Assembly: GCA_016703965.1 (NCBI GenBank)
Contig: JADJBB010000021.1
Span: 682,001-746,000, forward strand
Direction of reading: 5' to 3'
Length of the DNA stretch: 64,000 nt
Source: Acidobacteriota bacterium
Lineage (GTDB): Bacteria > Acidobacteriota > Blastocatellia > Pyrinomonadales > Pyrinomonadaceae
Under the pieces are notes generated by a model. It had not been told where the DNA came from. It made no database searches and worked only from the letters and a program-made list of their open reading frames with translations. Each line of letters opens with the position of its first letter. Within the stretch, counting starts at the first letter, position 1. Both the position numbers and the translations under genes were made by a program. Shown piece after piece: positions 40,895 to 49,955 of the stretch.

Positions 40895-41206
40895 TCAGCC
40901 GAAAATCGAACTTCTTGCCAAAAATCGCTCTTTCAAACTGCAGCAAACCAGATCGCAAAGCTCAAAAATGGATTCATCCGCGATCCTATAATATACCGTG
41001 TTTCCTTGCTGGCGTTTCGCAACAAGGCCCTCGTTCTGTAGGATCCTTAAGTGTTTGCTCACGTTCGGTTGGGTCGACTCTACAGCTTTCGTGACATCTG
41101 TCACGCTCGCCTCACCGTTTTCCAGATATTGTAGTATCTCGAGGCGAATGGGTTCGGCGAGAACCTTAAATCTAGCGGCCACCAACCCTACCGTTTCACC
41201 TTTCAT
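40895..41206 (-). CDS. ArsR/SmtB family repressor with C-terminal cysteine cluster
   Basis: 103 residues from the ATG at 41206, which has AAGGA 10 bp upstream; an ATG at 41224 and a TTG at 41239 are alternatives. The winged helix is clear (FKVLAEPIRLEILQYL, TQPNVSKHLRILQNEGLV, QGNTVYYRI). Cys84, Cys88 and Cys89 (LCDLVCCSL) in the last helix could sense persulfide, metal or redox state. It diverges from the sulfur operon, and a palindrome lies inside that operon's promoter, so it is the likely repressor. Confidence 0.88.
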   Translation of the reverse strand: MKGETVGLVAARFKVLAEPIRLEILQYLENGEASVTDVTKAVESTQPNVSKHLRILQNEGLVAKRQQGNTVYYRIADESIFELCDLVCCSLKERFLARSSIFG

Positions 41207-41232
41207 TTTTTGATGATCCTTCATTTTTTCTT

Positions 41233-41261
41233 TTGACAATATAACGATATAGTTATATGCT
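41233..41261 (+). promoter_or_regulatory. Promoter with embedded ArsR-type operator
   Basis: TTGACA (41233-41238) and TATGCT (41256-41261) are 17 bp apart. The inverted repeat ATATAAC-GATATA-GTTATAT (41239-41258) fills the spacer and touches the -10 box, as expected for a repressor that blocks polymerase. It drives the rhodanese-DUF2892 gene 48 bp downstream. Confidence 0.8.
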
Positions 41262-41308
41262 CATATATGAAGTGAGTATATTACTTAATACGAGGAATTT
41301 CAACAATA

Positions 41309-41860
41309 ATGATCAAACAGGCCACTGTACAGGAAATAAATGAGCTCTTGGACACCGGCGGCGAATGCCAAGTGATAGATGTACGCGAGTTTTCGGAGTT
41401 CAACAGCGAGCGGATCGCCGATGCTCAGTTCATGCCGCTCTCAAATTTTGAGAAGCATGAGGCGGAGATCGATCATACGAAACCGGTCTATCTGATGTGC
41501 CGTTCCGGCAATCGAGCCAACCAAGCCGCCGAAAGGTTGATGAAGAAGGGGTTTACGGACATTCATGTCATACAGGGTGGTATGACGGCCTGGTCGGGAG
41601 CAAACCTGCCTATCGTAAAGGGCGGATCGACGGTATGGTCGCTAGAACGTCAAGTGCGATTTGCTGCGGGTCTATTTGTGGTGGCGGGTATTCTTCTGAG
41701 TGTTTTCCTTTCGCCGTACGTGATCGTCGTTTCGGCTCTCGTTGGAGCCGGCCTGATGTTCTCGGCAGCCACGGATACATGCGCTATGGGAATGATCCTC
41801 GCGAGAATGCCATGGAACAGGGCTCCTGCTGCGTGTGAAGCTCCAGCCCAGGCGAAATAG
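41309..41860 (+). CDS. Rhodanese-DUF2892 membrane fusion protein
   Basis: 183 residues. Residues 1-105 are a rhodanese domain (CQVIDVREFSEFNSERI, active-site loop LMCRSGNRANQAAE, HVIQGGMTAWSGANLP). Two hydrophobic helices (about 117-152) form a DUF2892 module with CAMG near the end. It would handle sulfane sulfur at the inner membrane. It is the first gene of the ArsR-controlled sulfur operon, 8 bp before the exporter gene. Confidence 0.9.
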   Translation: MIKQATVQEINELLDTGGECQVIDVREFSEFNSERIADAQFMPLSNFEKHEAEIDHTKPVYLMCRSGNRANQAAERLMKKGFTDIHVIQGGMTAWSGANLPIVKGGSTVWSLERQVRFAAGLFVVAGILLSVFLSPYVIVVSALVGAGLMFSAATDTCAMGMILARMPWNRAPAACEAPAQAK

Positions 41861-41868
41861 GAATTAGA

Positions 41869-42630
41869 ATGTCTGCATTATTTATCATTGGATTAATATT
41901 GAGCGCGGTCATCGGCTTGTCGCTCGGCCTGATAGGCGGTGGCGGATCGATCTTGACGGTTCCGATACTGGTTTACCTTCTTGGTGTCGGCCCGCATGAG
42001 GCGGTTGGAATGTCGCTTGCCGTGGTGGGCGCGACGAGTATCCTTGGCTCGTATCTGCATTGGCGGAGGGATAACGTAGACCTTTCAAGCGGGCTGCTAT
42101 TCGGTCTCTCGGGAATTGTCGGAGCGTTCATCGGTTCGCCTTTAACAAAGCTTGTTTCAGCGGAGGTTTTGCTCTTGATCTTTGGACTCTTGATGTTTGT
42201 CGTAGCCATATCGATGATTTGGCGGCGAAATCACGCGATCAGCGACAAACCGCATAAGGCGCATCCATTTCAGGGGATCTTTGCCGGATTGGGCGTCGGC
42301 GTATTGACCGGGTTTCTCGGGGTTGGCGGCGGATTTTTGATCGTCCCGGCACTGGTTTTTTTCGGCGGGCTGGATATGAAAAAGGCGATAGGAACATCGC
42401 TGTTCGTTATTTTCCTGAATTGCGCCGCGGGACTTATCGGCCATATGAGTCAGAGCGTTTTTGATTGGACGATCACTATAGAAGTGATGGCTCTAGCGGT
42501 TGGCGGAGCGTTCGTCGGCACGATGCTGTCGCATCGGATCCCGGCCGCTCGTCTGCAGAGTATGTTCGCAGTCCTCGTTTTGGGAGTGGCCGCTTTTCTG
42601 GTGGTCAAAAACTACTCTGTAATCTTTTAG
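41869..42630 (+). CDS. TauE/SafE family sulfite/sulfonate exporter
   Basis: 253 residues with about eight helices. Family motifs: LSLGLIGGGGSILTVPILVY at the start and GVLTGFLGVGGGFLIVPALV in the second half, the two-fold repeat typical of TauE/SafE. It probably exports sulfite or a related oxidised sulfur product made by the persulfide dioxygenase next door. Confidence 0.93.
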   Translation: MSALFIIGLILSAVIGLSLGLIGGGGSILTVPILVYLLGVGPHEAVGMSLAVVGATSILGSYLHWRRDNVDLSSGLLFGLSGIVGAFIGSPLTKLVSAEVLLLIFGLLMFVVAISMIWRRNHAISDKPHKAHPFQGIFAGLGVGVLTGFLGVGGGFLIVPALVFFGGLDMKKAIGTSLFVIFLNCAAGLIGHMSQSVFDWTITIEVMALAVGGAFVGTMLSHRIPAARLQSMFAVLVLGVAAFLVVKNYSVIF

Positions 42631-42663
42631 AATTGATAAGATAGGAATATTGGAGAAAGAGTT

Positions 42664-44049
42664 ATGTATTTTAAGCAATTTTATTTAGGTTGTCTCTCGC
42701 ACGCTTCTTACTATATTGGCTCCGGCACGGAAGCCGCGATCATCGATCCACAGCGTGACGTGCAGCAGTATATTGAAGAAGCCGCGTCACACGGCCAACA
42801 GATCAAATATATAATCGAGACGCATTCGCACGCTGATTTTGTAAGCGGACACGTCGAACTTGCGGCGAAGACCGGAGCAGAGATCGTTTATGGTCAGCGG
42901 GCGAATACGCAATTTCCAACCCATAAGGTCAGCGATGGTGATGAATTGCATGTCGGAGCTATCGCTCTGAAATTCCTTGAGACGCCCGGCCATACGCCGG
43001 AAGGTATAACGATCGTCGCGACCGACACCGAAGATCCGTCCGCACCGCAGAAGATGTTTACCGGCGATACGCTCTTTATCGGCGATGTGGGCCGCCCTGA
43101 TCTGATCGGATCGAAGGGCTTTACGGCGGAGCAGATGGGCGGGATGCTCTATGATTCGCTCCACGAAAAGATCCTGACGTTACCGGACGAAACCGAGGTC
43201 TATCCGGCCCACGGAGCCGGAAGCCTTTGCGGCAAATCGCTCTCGAAAGAAACATGGTCGACCCTCGGCAATCAGCGCAAGTTCAACTACGCTTTGCAGC
43301 CGATGACGAAAGAGCAGTTCGTAAAGATCGTCGCCGCCGACCAACCGGAGGTTCCCGCGTATTTTCCAAAAAGTGCAGCTAAAAATCTCGAAGGTTCAGC
43401 TCCGCTGACGGATCTGGCGAAACCGCAAGAATTTTCAACCGAGGAAATACAGGCTTTTGACGGTGTCGTGATCGACATTCGGCAGAATCTCGAATACGGC
43501 GAAAAGCACATCCCGAATTCTATAAATATAGGCCTCGGCGGCCAATTTGCGTCGTGGGCCGGAACGCTCGTGCCGATCGGAACGCCGATCGCGATCGTTG
43601 CCGACAACGAAACTCAGGTCGATGAGGCCTGCACGCGGCTCGCCCGCGTCGGGCATGAAACGGTGACCGGCTTCATCCTGCTCCACAATTACAAAGGCGA
43701 GACGAAAAGCATCGAACAAGTGTCGGTAAACGAGGTCAGCGAACTGACGCAAACCGAGAAATATCTCCAATTCGTCGACGTCCGCCGCCCGGCCGAGCAC
43801 GCCGCCGGGCATGCTGACAGGACCATTAATATACCGCTTGACCGGCTGGCGGTGGATTTTGACAAACTCGATCCGAACACACCGACTTACGTGATCTGCC
43901 AGGGCGGATATCGTTCAAGTCTCGGGACAAGCATTTTGGAAAATGCCGGGTTTCGAAAAATATTTAACGTAACCGGCGGAACCGCCGCGTGGATCGAGGC
44001 TGGACTCGAAACAAAGATCTCGGCGACCGCCTGCGCCAACTCTAAGTAG
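42664..44049 (+). CDS. CstB-like persulfide dioxygenase fused to two rhodanese domains
   Basis: 461 residues. Residues 1-230 form a metallo-beta-lactamase-fold dioxygenase of the ETHE1 type: ETHSHADFVSGH (His54, His56, Asp58), His110 in TPGHTPEG, Asp135 in FTGDTLFIGDVGRPD and His183 in VYPAHGAGSLCG. A first rhodanese-like domain (~265-340) has no Cys at its loop (IVADNE), so it looks inactive. The second (~355-448) has Cys412 in VICQGGYRSS. CstB enzymes oxidise persulfides to thiosulfate/sulfite and relieve sulfide stress. It is the core of this operon. Confidence 0.93.
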   Translation: MYFKQFYLGCLSHASYYIGSGTEAAIIDPQRDVQQYIEEAASHGQQIKYIIETHSHADFVSGHVELAAKTGAEIVYGQRANTQFPTHKVSDGDELHVGAIALKFLETPGHTPEGITIVATDTEDPSAPQKMFTGDTLFIGDVGRPDLIGSKGFTAEQMGGMLYDSLHEKILTLPDETEVYPAHGAGSLCGKSLSKETWSTLGNQRKFNYALQPMTKEQFVKIVAADQPEVPAYFPKSAAKNLEGSAPLTDLAKPQEFSTEEIQAFDGVVIDIRQNLEYGEKHIPNSINIGLGGQFASWAGTLVPIGTPIAIVADNETQVDEACTRLARVGHETVTGFILLHNYKGETKSIEQVSVNEVSELTQTEKYLQFVDVRRPAEHAAGHADRTINIPLDRLAVDFDKLDPNTPTYVICQGGYRSSLGTSILENAGFRKIFNVTGGTAAWIEAGLETKISATACANSK

Positions 44050-44057
44050 GAGAGCTT

Positions 44058-44501
44058 ATGAAGTACTTACTAGTTATTACTTTTGCCATACTTTTCGTTA
44101 CGGGCTGTGACAAAGCCTCGACAAAAAATACTGATTCCGGCGTTCCAAATGTCGCGACCGAAATAAAAGAGATCTCGCCGGCCGCCGCTCAAACCGCTGT
44201 TTCGAAGGCTTACTCGCAGTTCATTGATGTTAGGACCTCTGAGGAATATGGGGGCGGTCACGCCGCTCGAGCCGAAAATATCCCACTCGATACGCTTACC
44301 GCCAGTTTCGACAAACTCGAAAAAAACGAGCCAGTGTACCTGATCTGTCAGACAGGAAACCGGTCAAAGAAGGCGGCTGAAATTCTGAAGGATGCAGGAT
44401 TTAATAACGTCCTCAACGTCACCGGCGGAACGGTAGCATGGCAGGCCGCCGGCTTGCCGATGGAGACAAGGCCGCCTCACAATATACCGCCGCCAAAATA
44501 G
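44058..44501 (+). CDS. Rhodanese lipoprotein
   Basis: 147 residues. A signal peptide with lipobox VTGC (Cys17) precedes a rhodanese domain with LICQTGNRSKKAAE as active-site loop and VLNVTGGTVAWQAAG near the end. It would act in the periplasm on extracytoplasmic sulfane sulfur. It starts 8 bp after the CstB-like gene and closes the operon. Confidence 0.9.
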   Translation: MKYLLVITFAILFVTGCDKASTKNTDSGVPNVATEIKEISPAAAQTAVSKAYSQFIDVRTSEEYGGGHAARAENIPLDTLTASFDKLEKNEPVYLICQTGNRSKKAAEILKDAGFNNVLNVTGGTVAWQAAGLPMETRPPHNIPPPK

Positions 44502-44635
44502 ACGTTGGAAATATTTTACCTGTTTGTCAGTTCGTAAAAGGTCTGGTGCGCAGCCGGAAAAAACCATGAGAAGTAGTTTCTGGCGGGATTATAGGCCGGC
44601 GACAAAGTCAGAATTCACCCTTTCAGGACGATCAT

Positions 44636-45841
44636 ATGAGTACAAACTTTGACCCCAGCAACGCAATACAAGATTTTCTGGTGTTTGGTGAGTTTGGTGA
44701 CGTAAACCCGTCGATCACCGATTCGTCTACTTTTACTTTCATGACCCCGGACCGCATGGAAGAGCTTTTCGACCATGAGATCGAAGGGTGTTTTCTGTAT
44801 TCGCGGCACTGGAACCCGACGAACAAGTTTCTCTCCGACGCACTTGCCCGGATGGAAGACAGCGAATCGGCACAGGCAAAGGCCTCCGGAATGGCTGCGA
44901 TCTCGTCCACTATCGTGCAATTATGCGACAGCGGTGACGAGATCATCTCATCCAGAACGATATACGGCGGAACCTACGCGTTATTCAAGAATTTCCTTCC
45001 CCGATTCCGTATTACGACCCATTTCACCGATCTCGCTGACCTCGAAAAGGTTCGCTCACTCATAACCGACAAGACCAGGGTGATCTATTGCGAATCGATG
45101 AGCAACCCGCTGCTCGAGGTGGCTGATATCCCTTCTCTGTCGGCACTTTGTAAGAAGCACGGCATTAAACTCGTGGTCGATAACACCTTTAGCCCGATGA
45201 TACTTTCGCCGATACGGCACGGGGCGGATGTCGTCGTCCACAGCCTGACGAAATACATCAACGGTACTAGTGACTGTGTCGCCGGTGCAGTCTGCGCGAG
45301 CGATGAGTTTATTCATCGGTTAACGGATATCAATTCGGGAGCTTCCATGCTGCTGGGCGCCGTTCTCGACAGCACCAGGGCGGCGAGCATCTTAAAAAAC
45401 ATGCATTCGCTGCATTTGCGCATGCGCCAGCATAGTGTGAACGCGATGTTCCTGGCAGAAAGTCTGCGGGCTCTCGGCCTGAATGTCTATTACCCGGGTT
45501 TGCCGGAACATCCGCAGCATGAGCTTCTGACACGCCTAATGAATCCCGGATACGGTTATGGCGGAATGCTTGCTGTTGATGTAGGCACGCTTGGCAGTGC
45601 AAACGATCTAATGACCCGAATGCAGCAGGAAAAGGTCGGATATCTCGCCGTGAGCCTCGGGTATTTTAAGACCCTTTTCAGCGCTCCCGGGCACAGCACA
45701 TCCTCTGAAATACCGATCGAGGAACGCGAAGCGATGGGCCTGAGCGAGGGGCTTGTGCGGTTTTCGGTCGGACTCGATAACAATATCGGCCTTTCGTTCG
45801 AACGTATCAAACGCTGCCTTACGGATATCGGCGTCATTTAG
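44636..45841 (+). CDS. Cys/Met-metabolism PLP enzyme (cystathionine gamma-lyase/synthase, methionine gamma-lyase family)
   Basis: 401 residues. Family marks: GCFLYSRHWNPTNKFLSDAL (substrate/PLP contact), SGMAAISSTIVQL, the Asp-containing KLVVDNTFSPMI, the PLP-Lys loop VVHSLTKYINGTSD and VRFSVGLDN near the end. The family includes cystathionine gamma-synthase, cystathionine gamma-lyase and methionine gamma-lyase; motifs alone do not separate them. It lies 134 bp after the sulfur operon and 3 kb from the cbs gene, so a transsulfuration or H2S/persulfide role is plausible. Confidence 0.88.
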   Translation: MSTNFDPSNAIQDFLVFGEFGDVNPSITDSSTFTFMTPDRMEELFDHEIEGCFLYSRHWNPTNKFLSDALARMEDSESAQAKASGMAAISSTIVQLCDSGDEIISSRTIYGGTYALFKNFLPRFRITTHFTDLADLEKVRSLITDKTRVIYCESMSNPLLEVADIPSLSALCKKHGIKLVVDNTFSPMILSPIRHGADVVVHSLTKYINGTSDCVAGAVCASDEFIHRLTDINSGASMLLGAVLDSTRAASILKNMHSLHLRMRQHSVNAMFLAESLRALGLNVYYPGLPEHPQHELLTRLMNPGYGYGGMLAVDVGTLGSANDLMTRMQQEKVGYLAVSLGYFKTLFSAPGHSTSSEIPIEEREAMGLSEGLVRFSVGLDNNIGLSFERIKRCLTDIGVI

Positions 45842-45947
45842 TATTAGTAAAAGGATTCAAGTATGTATTCTTCGGTTTTGACGTCCGATCATCTTTTTTC
45901 ATTCACAAAACTGATATAAAATCAGGTTGTGTCTCGAAATCAAATTT

Positions 45948-47354
45948 ATGTCAGAAGCAACAGAAAAAGCAGTTGGAACACGTATTGAGACTGACTCGAT
46001 GGGTGAGATCGAGGTGCCGAATTCGGCGTATTGGGGAGCTCAGACGCAGCGGTCGCTGAAGCATTTCGATATCGGGTTCGATGTCATGCCGCGTGAGGTG
46101 ATCAGGGCTCTCGGAATTCTGAAAAAAGCCGCCGCGATCGTGAACAACGACCTCGGGAAATTGCCCGATGACAAGCTCGCTCTCATTATTCAGGCCGCGG
46201 ACGAGGTGATCGAGGGTAAGCTCGACGCGCATTTTCCGCTTCGGGTTTGGCAGACAGGTTCGGGAACGCAGACGAACATGAACGCCAACGAGGTCATCTC
46301 GAACCGCGCGATCGAGATCGCCGGCGGCGTGATGGGCTCGAAAAAGCCGGTACATCCGAATGACGACGTGAACAAATCGCAATCGTCGAATGATACCTTC
46401 CCAACGGCGATGTACATCGCGGCAGCGGAACGTCTGACTGCATTGATCCCTGAGGTTCAAAAGGTTCAGGACGCGATCGAGGCAAAAGCACATGAATTCG
46501 AGGGCGTCGTTAAGATCGGTCGAACGCATCTGCAGGACGCGACGCCGGTGACGGTCAGCCAGGAATTCGGCGGTTGGGCAAATCTTGTCAAGCGCGACAT
46601 CGAACGGCTCGGGATGGTTTTGCCCGGCCTGATGGATCTCGCGATCGGCGGAACGGCGGTCGGAACGGGGCTGAATGCTCATCCGGAATTCGCAGAACGC
46701 GCAGCGGCAAAGATCGCCGAACTTACAGGTCTGCCGTTCAAATCGCATCCTGACAAATTTGCTGCTTTGTCGGCACACGACGAGGTCGTGTTTGCTTCGG
46801 GCGGGTTGAAAACTCTCGCCGGTTCGCTGATGAAGATCGCGAACGACATCCGTTGGCTCGCGTCCGGCCCGCGTTGCGGCATCGGCGAGATCTCGCTGCC
46901 GGAGAACGAGCCCGGAAGTTCGATCATGCCAGGCAAGGTCAATCCGACGCAGAGCGAGGCGATGACGATGGTCGCCGTTCAGGTGTTTGGAAATGATGCT
47001 GCTATCGGATTTGCGGGTTCACAGGGGAATTTTGAACTCAATGTTTTTAAGCCCGTGATGATCCACAATTTCCTGCATTCCGTCAGGCTGATACACGACG
47101 CTTGCCACGGATTTGTTGATTACTGCATAAAGGGCATCGAGCTGAATCGCGAGCAGATCGACCACTACCTTAGAGATTCGCTTATGCTCGTGACGGCGCT
47201 CAATCAGCATATCGGCTATGACAACGCGGCCAAACTTGCCAAAAATGCTCACAAGAAAGGCATCTCTCTCAAAGAGTCTGCCGTCCAACTTGAGCTTCTG
47301 ACCGCTGAACGTTTTGATGAACTCGTCAAGGCTGAAGACATGACGCATCCGTAG
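45948..47354 (+). CDS. fumC: Fumarate hydratase, class II
   Basis: 468 residues from the ATG at 45948; a TTG seven codons upstream is weaker. Class II landmarks: TRIETDSMGEIEVPNSAYWG, QTGSGTQTNMNANEVI, GRTHLQDATPVT and the signature GSSIMPGKVNPTQSE with the catalytic Ser loop. It interconverts fumarate and malate in the TCA cycle. It stands alone between the PLP enzyme and a secreted-protein gene. Confidence 0.97.
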   Translation: MSEATEKAVGTRIETDSMGEIEVPNSAYWGAQTQRSLKHFDIGFDVMPREVIRALGILKKAAAIVNNDLGKLPDDKLALIIQAADEVIEGKLDAHFPLRVWQTGSGTQTNMNANEVISNRAIEIAGGVMGSKKPVHPNDDVNKSQSSNDTFPTAMYIAAAERLTALIPEVQKVQDAIEAKAHEFEGVVKIGRTHLQDATPVTVSQEFGGWANLVKRDIERLGMVLPGLMDLAIGGTAVGTGLNAHPEFAERAAAKIAELTGLPFKSHPDKFAALSAHDEVVFASGGLKTLAGSLMKIANDIRWLASGPRCGIGEISLPENEPGSSIMPGKVNPTQSEAMTMVAVQVFGNDAAIGFAGSQGNFELNVFKPVMIHNFLHSVRLIHDACHGFVDYCIKGIELNREQIDHYLRDSLMLVTALNQHIGYDNAAKLAKNAHKKGISLKESAVQLELLTAERFDELVKAEDMTHP

Positions 47355-47394
47355 TTTAAGTCGCCAGTTACGACAGTTGTAGTAAACCTAGATT

Positions 47395-48066
47395 ATGAAG
47401 GGATTGGTGGTCGCACTTGTTCTCGTGTTTAGTACGTCGGCGTTCGTTCAAACGACGTTCGACGTGAAGAACGCCTCGAAATATTTCGATATCAAGGTAA
47501 AGGTCGAGAAATGTGATGACGGTTATTGCACCGGCAAAGCGTCGTTCTCGTTTTTCAAGAAGAACGGGTCGAAACCTTATCAGGTCATCGAACTAGACGA
47601 TACGCAGATCCAACTTTCTCAGGCGGGACAGCCGCTGACCAATATTTCACTGCTTTATGACGACCAGAGCGTTGTAAATGTTGGTGACTTCAATTTTGAC
47701 GGCATGGAAGACGTGGCAATCTGCAACGGGGCAAACGGTTCATACGGCGGGCCTTCATACAATGTTTACTTGTCATCGCGGGCGGCGGGGAAGTTTGTTT
47801 ACAGCAAGGAGTTTTCAGCTCTCGGTGAGCATCTCGGAATGTTCGAGGTCGATAAGAAACGGAAACGCTTGAGCACGCTCGATAAAAGCGGTTGCTGCTA
47901 TCACATTGCCGAGGAATTTATCGTGGTCAACAACAAGCCGTTTAAGATACGCTCGGTCGAAGAAGACGCGACCGCCTCGGACGACCGAATGACCACGATC
48001 ACTACAAAAACCTGGGTCGGCGGGAAATGGAAGACTACAGTTACGCACGGAAAGCGTGAAGAATAG
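47395..48066 (+). CDS. Secreted protein with FG-GAP-like calcium motif (XAC2610-like)
   Basis: 223 residues with a signal peptide (LVVALVLVFSTSAFVQT). A DFNFDGMEDVAI stretch (about residue 100) is an FG-GAP/EF-hand-like calcium motif, and a GCCYHIAEEF segment carries a Cys pair. The layout resembles the XAC2610-related family of exported proteins. It converges with the acidic membrane-protein gene with no intergenic gap. Confidence 0.75.
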   Translation: MKGLVVALVLVFSTSAFVQTTFDVKNASKYFDIKVKVEKCDDGYCTGKASFSFFKKNGSKPYQVIELDDTQIQLSQAGQPLTNISLLYDDQSVVNVGDFNFDGMEDVAICNGANGSYGGPSYNVYLSSRAAGKFVYSKEFSALGEHLGMFEVDKKRKRLSTLDKSGCCYHIAEEFIVVNNKPFKIRSVEEDATASDDRMTTITTKTWVGGKWKTTVTHGKREE

Positions 48067-48498
48067 CTAGAACGTCGTGTTTGCAGGCGTGTAATAGAAT
48101 AGATAGTAAATCAAGATCGCAACGACCATTAGAACCGCAAACGTCGTGAAGCCGACCAACATCAACATGCTTTTTGCACATCCGCCGGCTGATTTCGTTT
48201 GCTTTTCGGAGGTCCGAACGGTTGGGCTAGCGAGTTCATCGTCAACAGGCGCGACCGGGTATTCTCTCGTTTCTTCTTCGGCTTCAGCGTCTGGCGTTTC
48301 CGTATCTATCTCTTCCTGATCGATAGGCTCAGTATCAAATTCATCCGTATCTGCTTCAGAAAACTCCGGAGCTTCCGTATCGATATCATCAGGGTCTACG
48401 TACTTCTTGGCAGACTTCGGCGTCTTTCCCGCAGAGGACCGAAATATCGGATCTGGCATTTGCCATTCGCCGTTGTTTGAATTGGATCCGTTGCTCAT
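48067..48498 (-). CDS. Acidic tail-anchored membrane protein
   Basis: 143 residues from the ATG at 48498. Residues ~35-90 are extremely acidic and low-complexity (DPDDIDTEAPEFSEADTDEF), followed by a single C-terminal helix (CAKSMLMLVGFTTFAVLMVV, about 112-135). No family is recognised. It starts 27 bp after the cbs stop on the same strand and may be co-transcribed with it. Confidence 0.7.
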   Translation of the reverse strand: MSNGSNSNNGEWQMPDPIFRSSAGKTPKSAKKYVDPDDIDTEAPEFSEADTDEFDTEPIDQEEIDTETPDAEAEEETREYPVAPVDDELASPTVRTSEKQTKSAGGCAKSMLMLVGFTTFAVLMVVAILIYYLFYYTPANTTF

Positions 48499-48525
48499 CG
48501 TTCTAGCCCAACAGCACAAACCCGC

Positions 48526-49893
48526 TTATTTTTGAATATCCAAAACGTCAGACCGAGTGATTATAGCAGTAATTCGCTTAAAATCTTCGATCAAAACTGC
48601 CGGATATTTTTTTAGTTTCGCCTTGATCTGAACCAGGCTTGCGTCGGCCTCGAGGACCGGAAAACTCTCGTCCATGACATCGCCGACCTTGCCGTCGAGC
48701 AGTTCACGGTTTTCGAGAAGCTTGGCGAGTACGTGGCTTTCGCGAATGCTGCCGACTGATCTATGCTCTTCCAAAACCGGCATTTGGGTCACTCCATTCT
48801 CGCTCATCAGGCTCAGAGCGGAGCTTAGAGTCTGATCTGGTGAGACTGAAATAAGGACCGGCGGCGAACCCGAGTTCTTGGTTTCTGCGATCAATCCCGC
48901 AGTGATCCGCTGCGGCTCTAGCATCAGTTTTTCCTTCATCCACTCGTCTGAGTAGAACTTAGATAGATAATGCTCACCCGTATCGCAGACGATGAATACC
49001 AGGATATCGTCCTCGCTAAGATCCTTAGCGACTTTTAGAGCGGCAGCGAAGATCGTTCCCGCTGATCCACCGCTAAAAATACCTTCGCGGCGAGCCATTT
49101 CTCGTGCGGAGTTGAAGGACTCGCGGTCGGTGATATTGATGATCTCATCGATGATCCCGACGTCGGCGTTTCCAACCGGCAAATTTTGCCCGATCCCCTC
49201 TACTAAATAGGGAGTTGCTTCGGGAACGAAACCGGATTCTTTATACGTCTTAAAGATCGAACCGTACGGGTCAGCGCCGATGACCTTGATATTCGGGTTC
49301 ATCTCCTTAAGATAACGGGCCGTGCCGCTGATGGTGCCTCCGGTACCGATGCTTGCGACAAAATGCGTTATCTTGCCGTCAGTATCGTTCCAGATCTCAG
49401 GTCCGGTCGTGCGGTAATGGGCTGCCGGATTCTCAGGATGATTGTACTGGTCCGGATAGAAGGAATTCGGGGTTTCCTCGGAGATCCGTTTCGCCGTCGC
49501 CACGTAATGGTCGGGCGTTCCGGGCTTTGCCGCGGCCGGACACACCACGATGTCGGCACCTAAACCTTTAAGATAGCGGACCTTTTCGGTCGAGGCTTTT
49601 TCAGTAAGCACGAAAATACATTTGTATCCGCGAACCGCTGCAACTAGGGCCAGGCCGATGCCAGTGTTACCCGACGTCGCCTCGATGATCGTCCCACCTT
49701 TCTTGAGCACGCCTTCGCGCTCGGCCCAGTCGATCATGGAGATTCCGATCCTATCCTTGACGGAATACCCCGGATTCAGGCTCTCCATTTTGGCGTAAAC
49801 CTGAGCCTTGATCTTGTGCTCTCTGGTGATGTTATTGATACGCACGAGGGGCGTATTGCCGATTAGACTGAGGATGTCGCTATAAGTTTTCAT
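48526..49893 (-). CDS. Cystathionine beta-synthase with CBS-domain pair
   Basis: 455 residues. The PLP domain shows IGNTPLVRINNI, NPGYSVKDRIG with PLP-Lys47, EATSGNTGIGLALVAAVRGY and SIGTGGTISGTARYLK. Residues ~335-455 form two CBS motifs (LSLMSENGVTQMPVLEE, KRITAIITRSDVLDIQ), the arrangement of cystathionine beta-synthase rather than plain cysteine synthase. It condenses serine with homocysteine and can produce H2S. A perfect 16-bp palindrome lies just upstream. Confidence 0.92.
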   Translation of the reverse strand: MKTYSDILSLIGNTPLVRINNITREHKIKAQVYAKMESLNPGYSVKDRIGISMIDWAEREGVLKKGGTIIEATSGNTGIGLALVAAVRGYKCIFVLTEKASTEKVRYLKGLGADIVVCPAAAKPGTPDHYVATAKRISEETPNSFYPDQYNHPENPAAHYRTTGPEIWNDTDGKITHFVASIGTGGTISGTARYLKEMNPNIKVIGADPYGSIFKTYKESGFVPEATPYLVEGIGQNLPVGNADVGIIDEIINITDRESFNSAREMARREGIFSGGSAGTIFAAALKVAKDLSEDDILVFIVCDTGEHYLSKFYSDEWMKEKLMLEPQRITAGLIAETKNSGSPPVLISVSPDQTLSSALSLMSENGVTQMPVLEEHRSVGSIRESHVLAKLLENRELLDGKVGDVMDESFPVLEADASLVQIKAKLKKYPAVLIEDFKRITAIITRSDVLDIQK

Positions 49894-49906
49894 GACAAAA
49901 ATACCA

Positions 49907-49922
49907 GTTATGTATACATAAC
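49907..49922. promoter_or_regulatory. Perfect 16-bp palindrome upstream of cystathionine beta-synthase
   Basis: GTTATGTATACATAAC lies 14-29 bp upstream of the cbs start codon. Its AT-rich centre (TATACAT) could overlap a -10 box, so it is a candidate operator; no regulator is identified. Confidence 0.55.
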
Positions 49923-49955
49923 CAGTTTAGGCTCAAAGCGGATCTGAGGCAACGG

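Noticed and set aside
41207..41239. Longer ArsR start at the TTG codon 41239
   Set aside because: It would place the start codon on the -35 region of the divergent promoter and lacks a ribosome site; the ATG at 41206 has AAGGA.
44502..44635. Leader before the Cys/Met-metabolism gene considered as a SAM or SAH riboswitch
   Set aside because: I could not lay any known SAM/SAH consensus on it with confidence; a covariance-model search would be needed.
45951..46778. 275-residue minus-strand open frame opposite fumC
   Set aside because: Composition is that of an antisense shadow (Arg/Cys/Leu-rich, no domain) and fumC is unambiguous on the plus strand.
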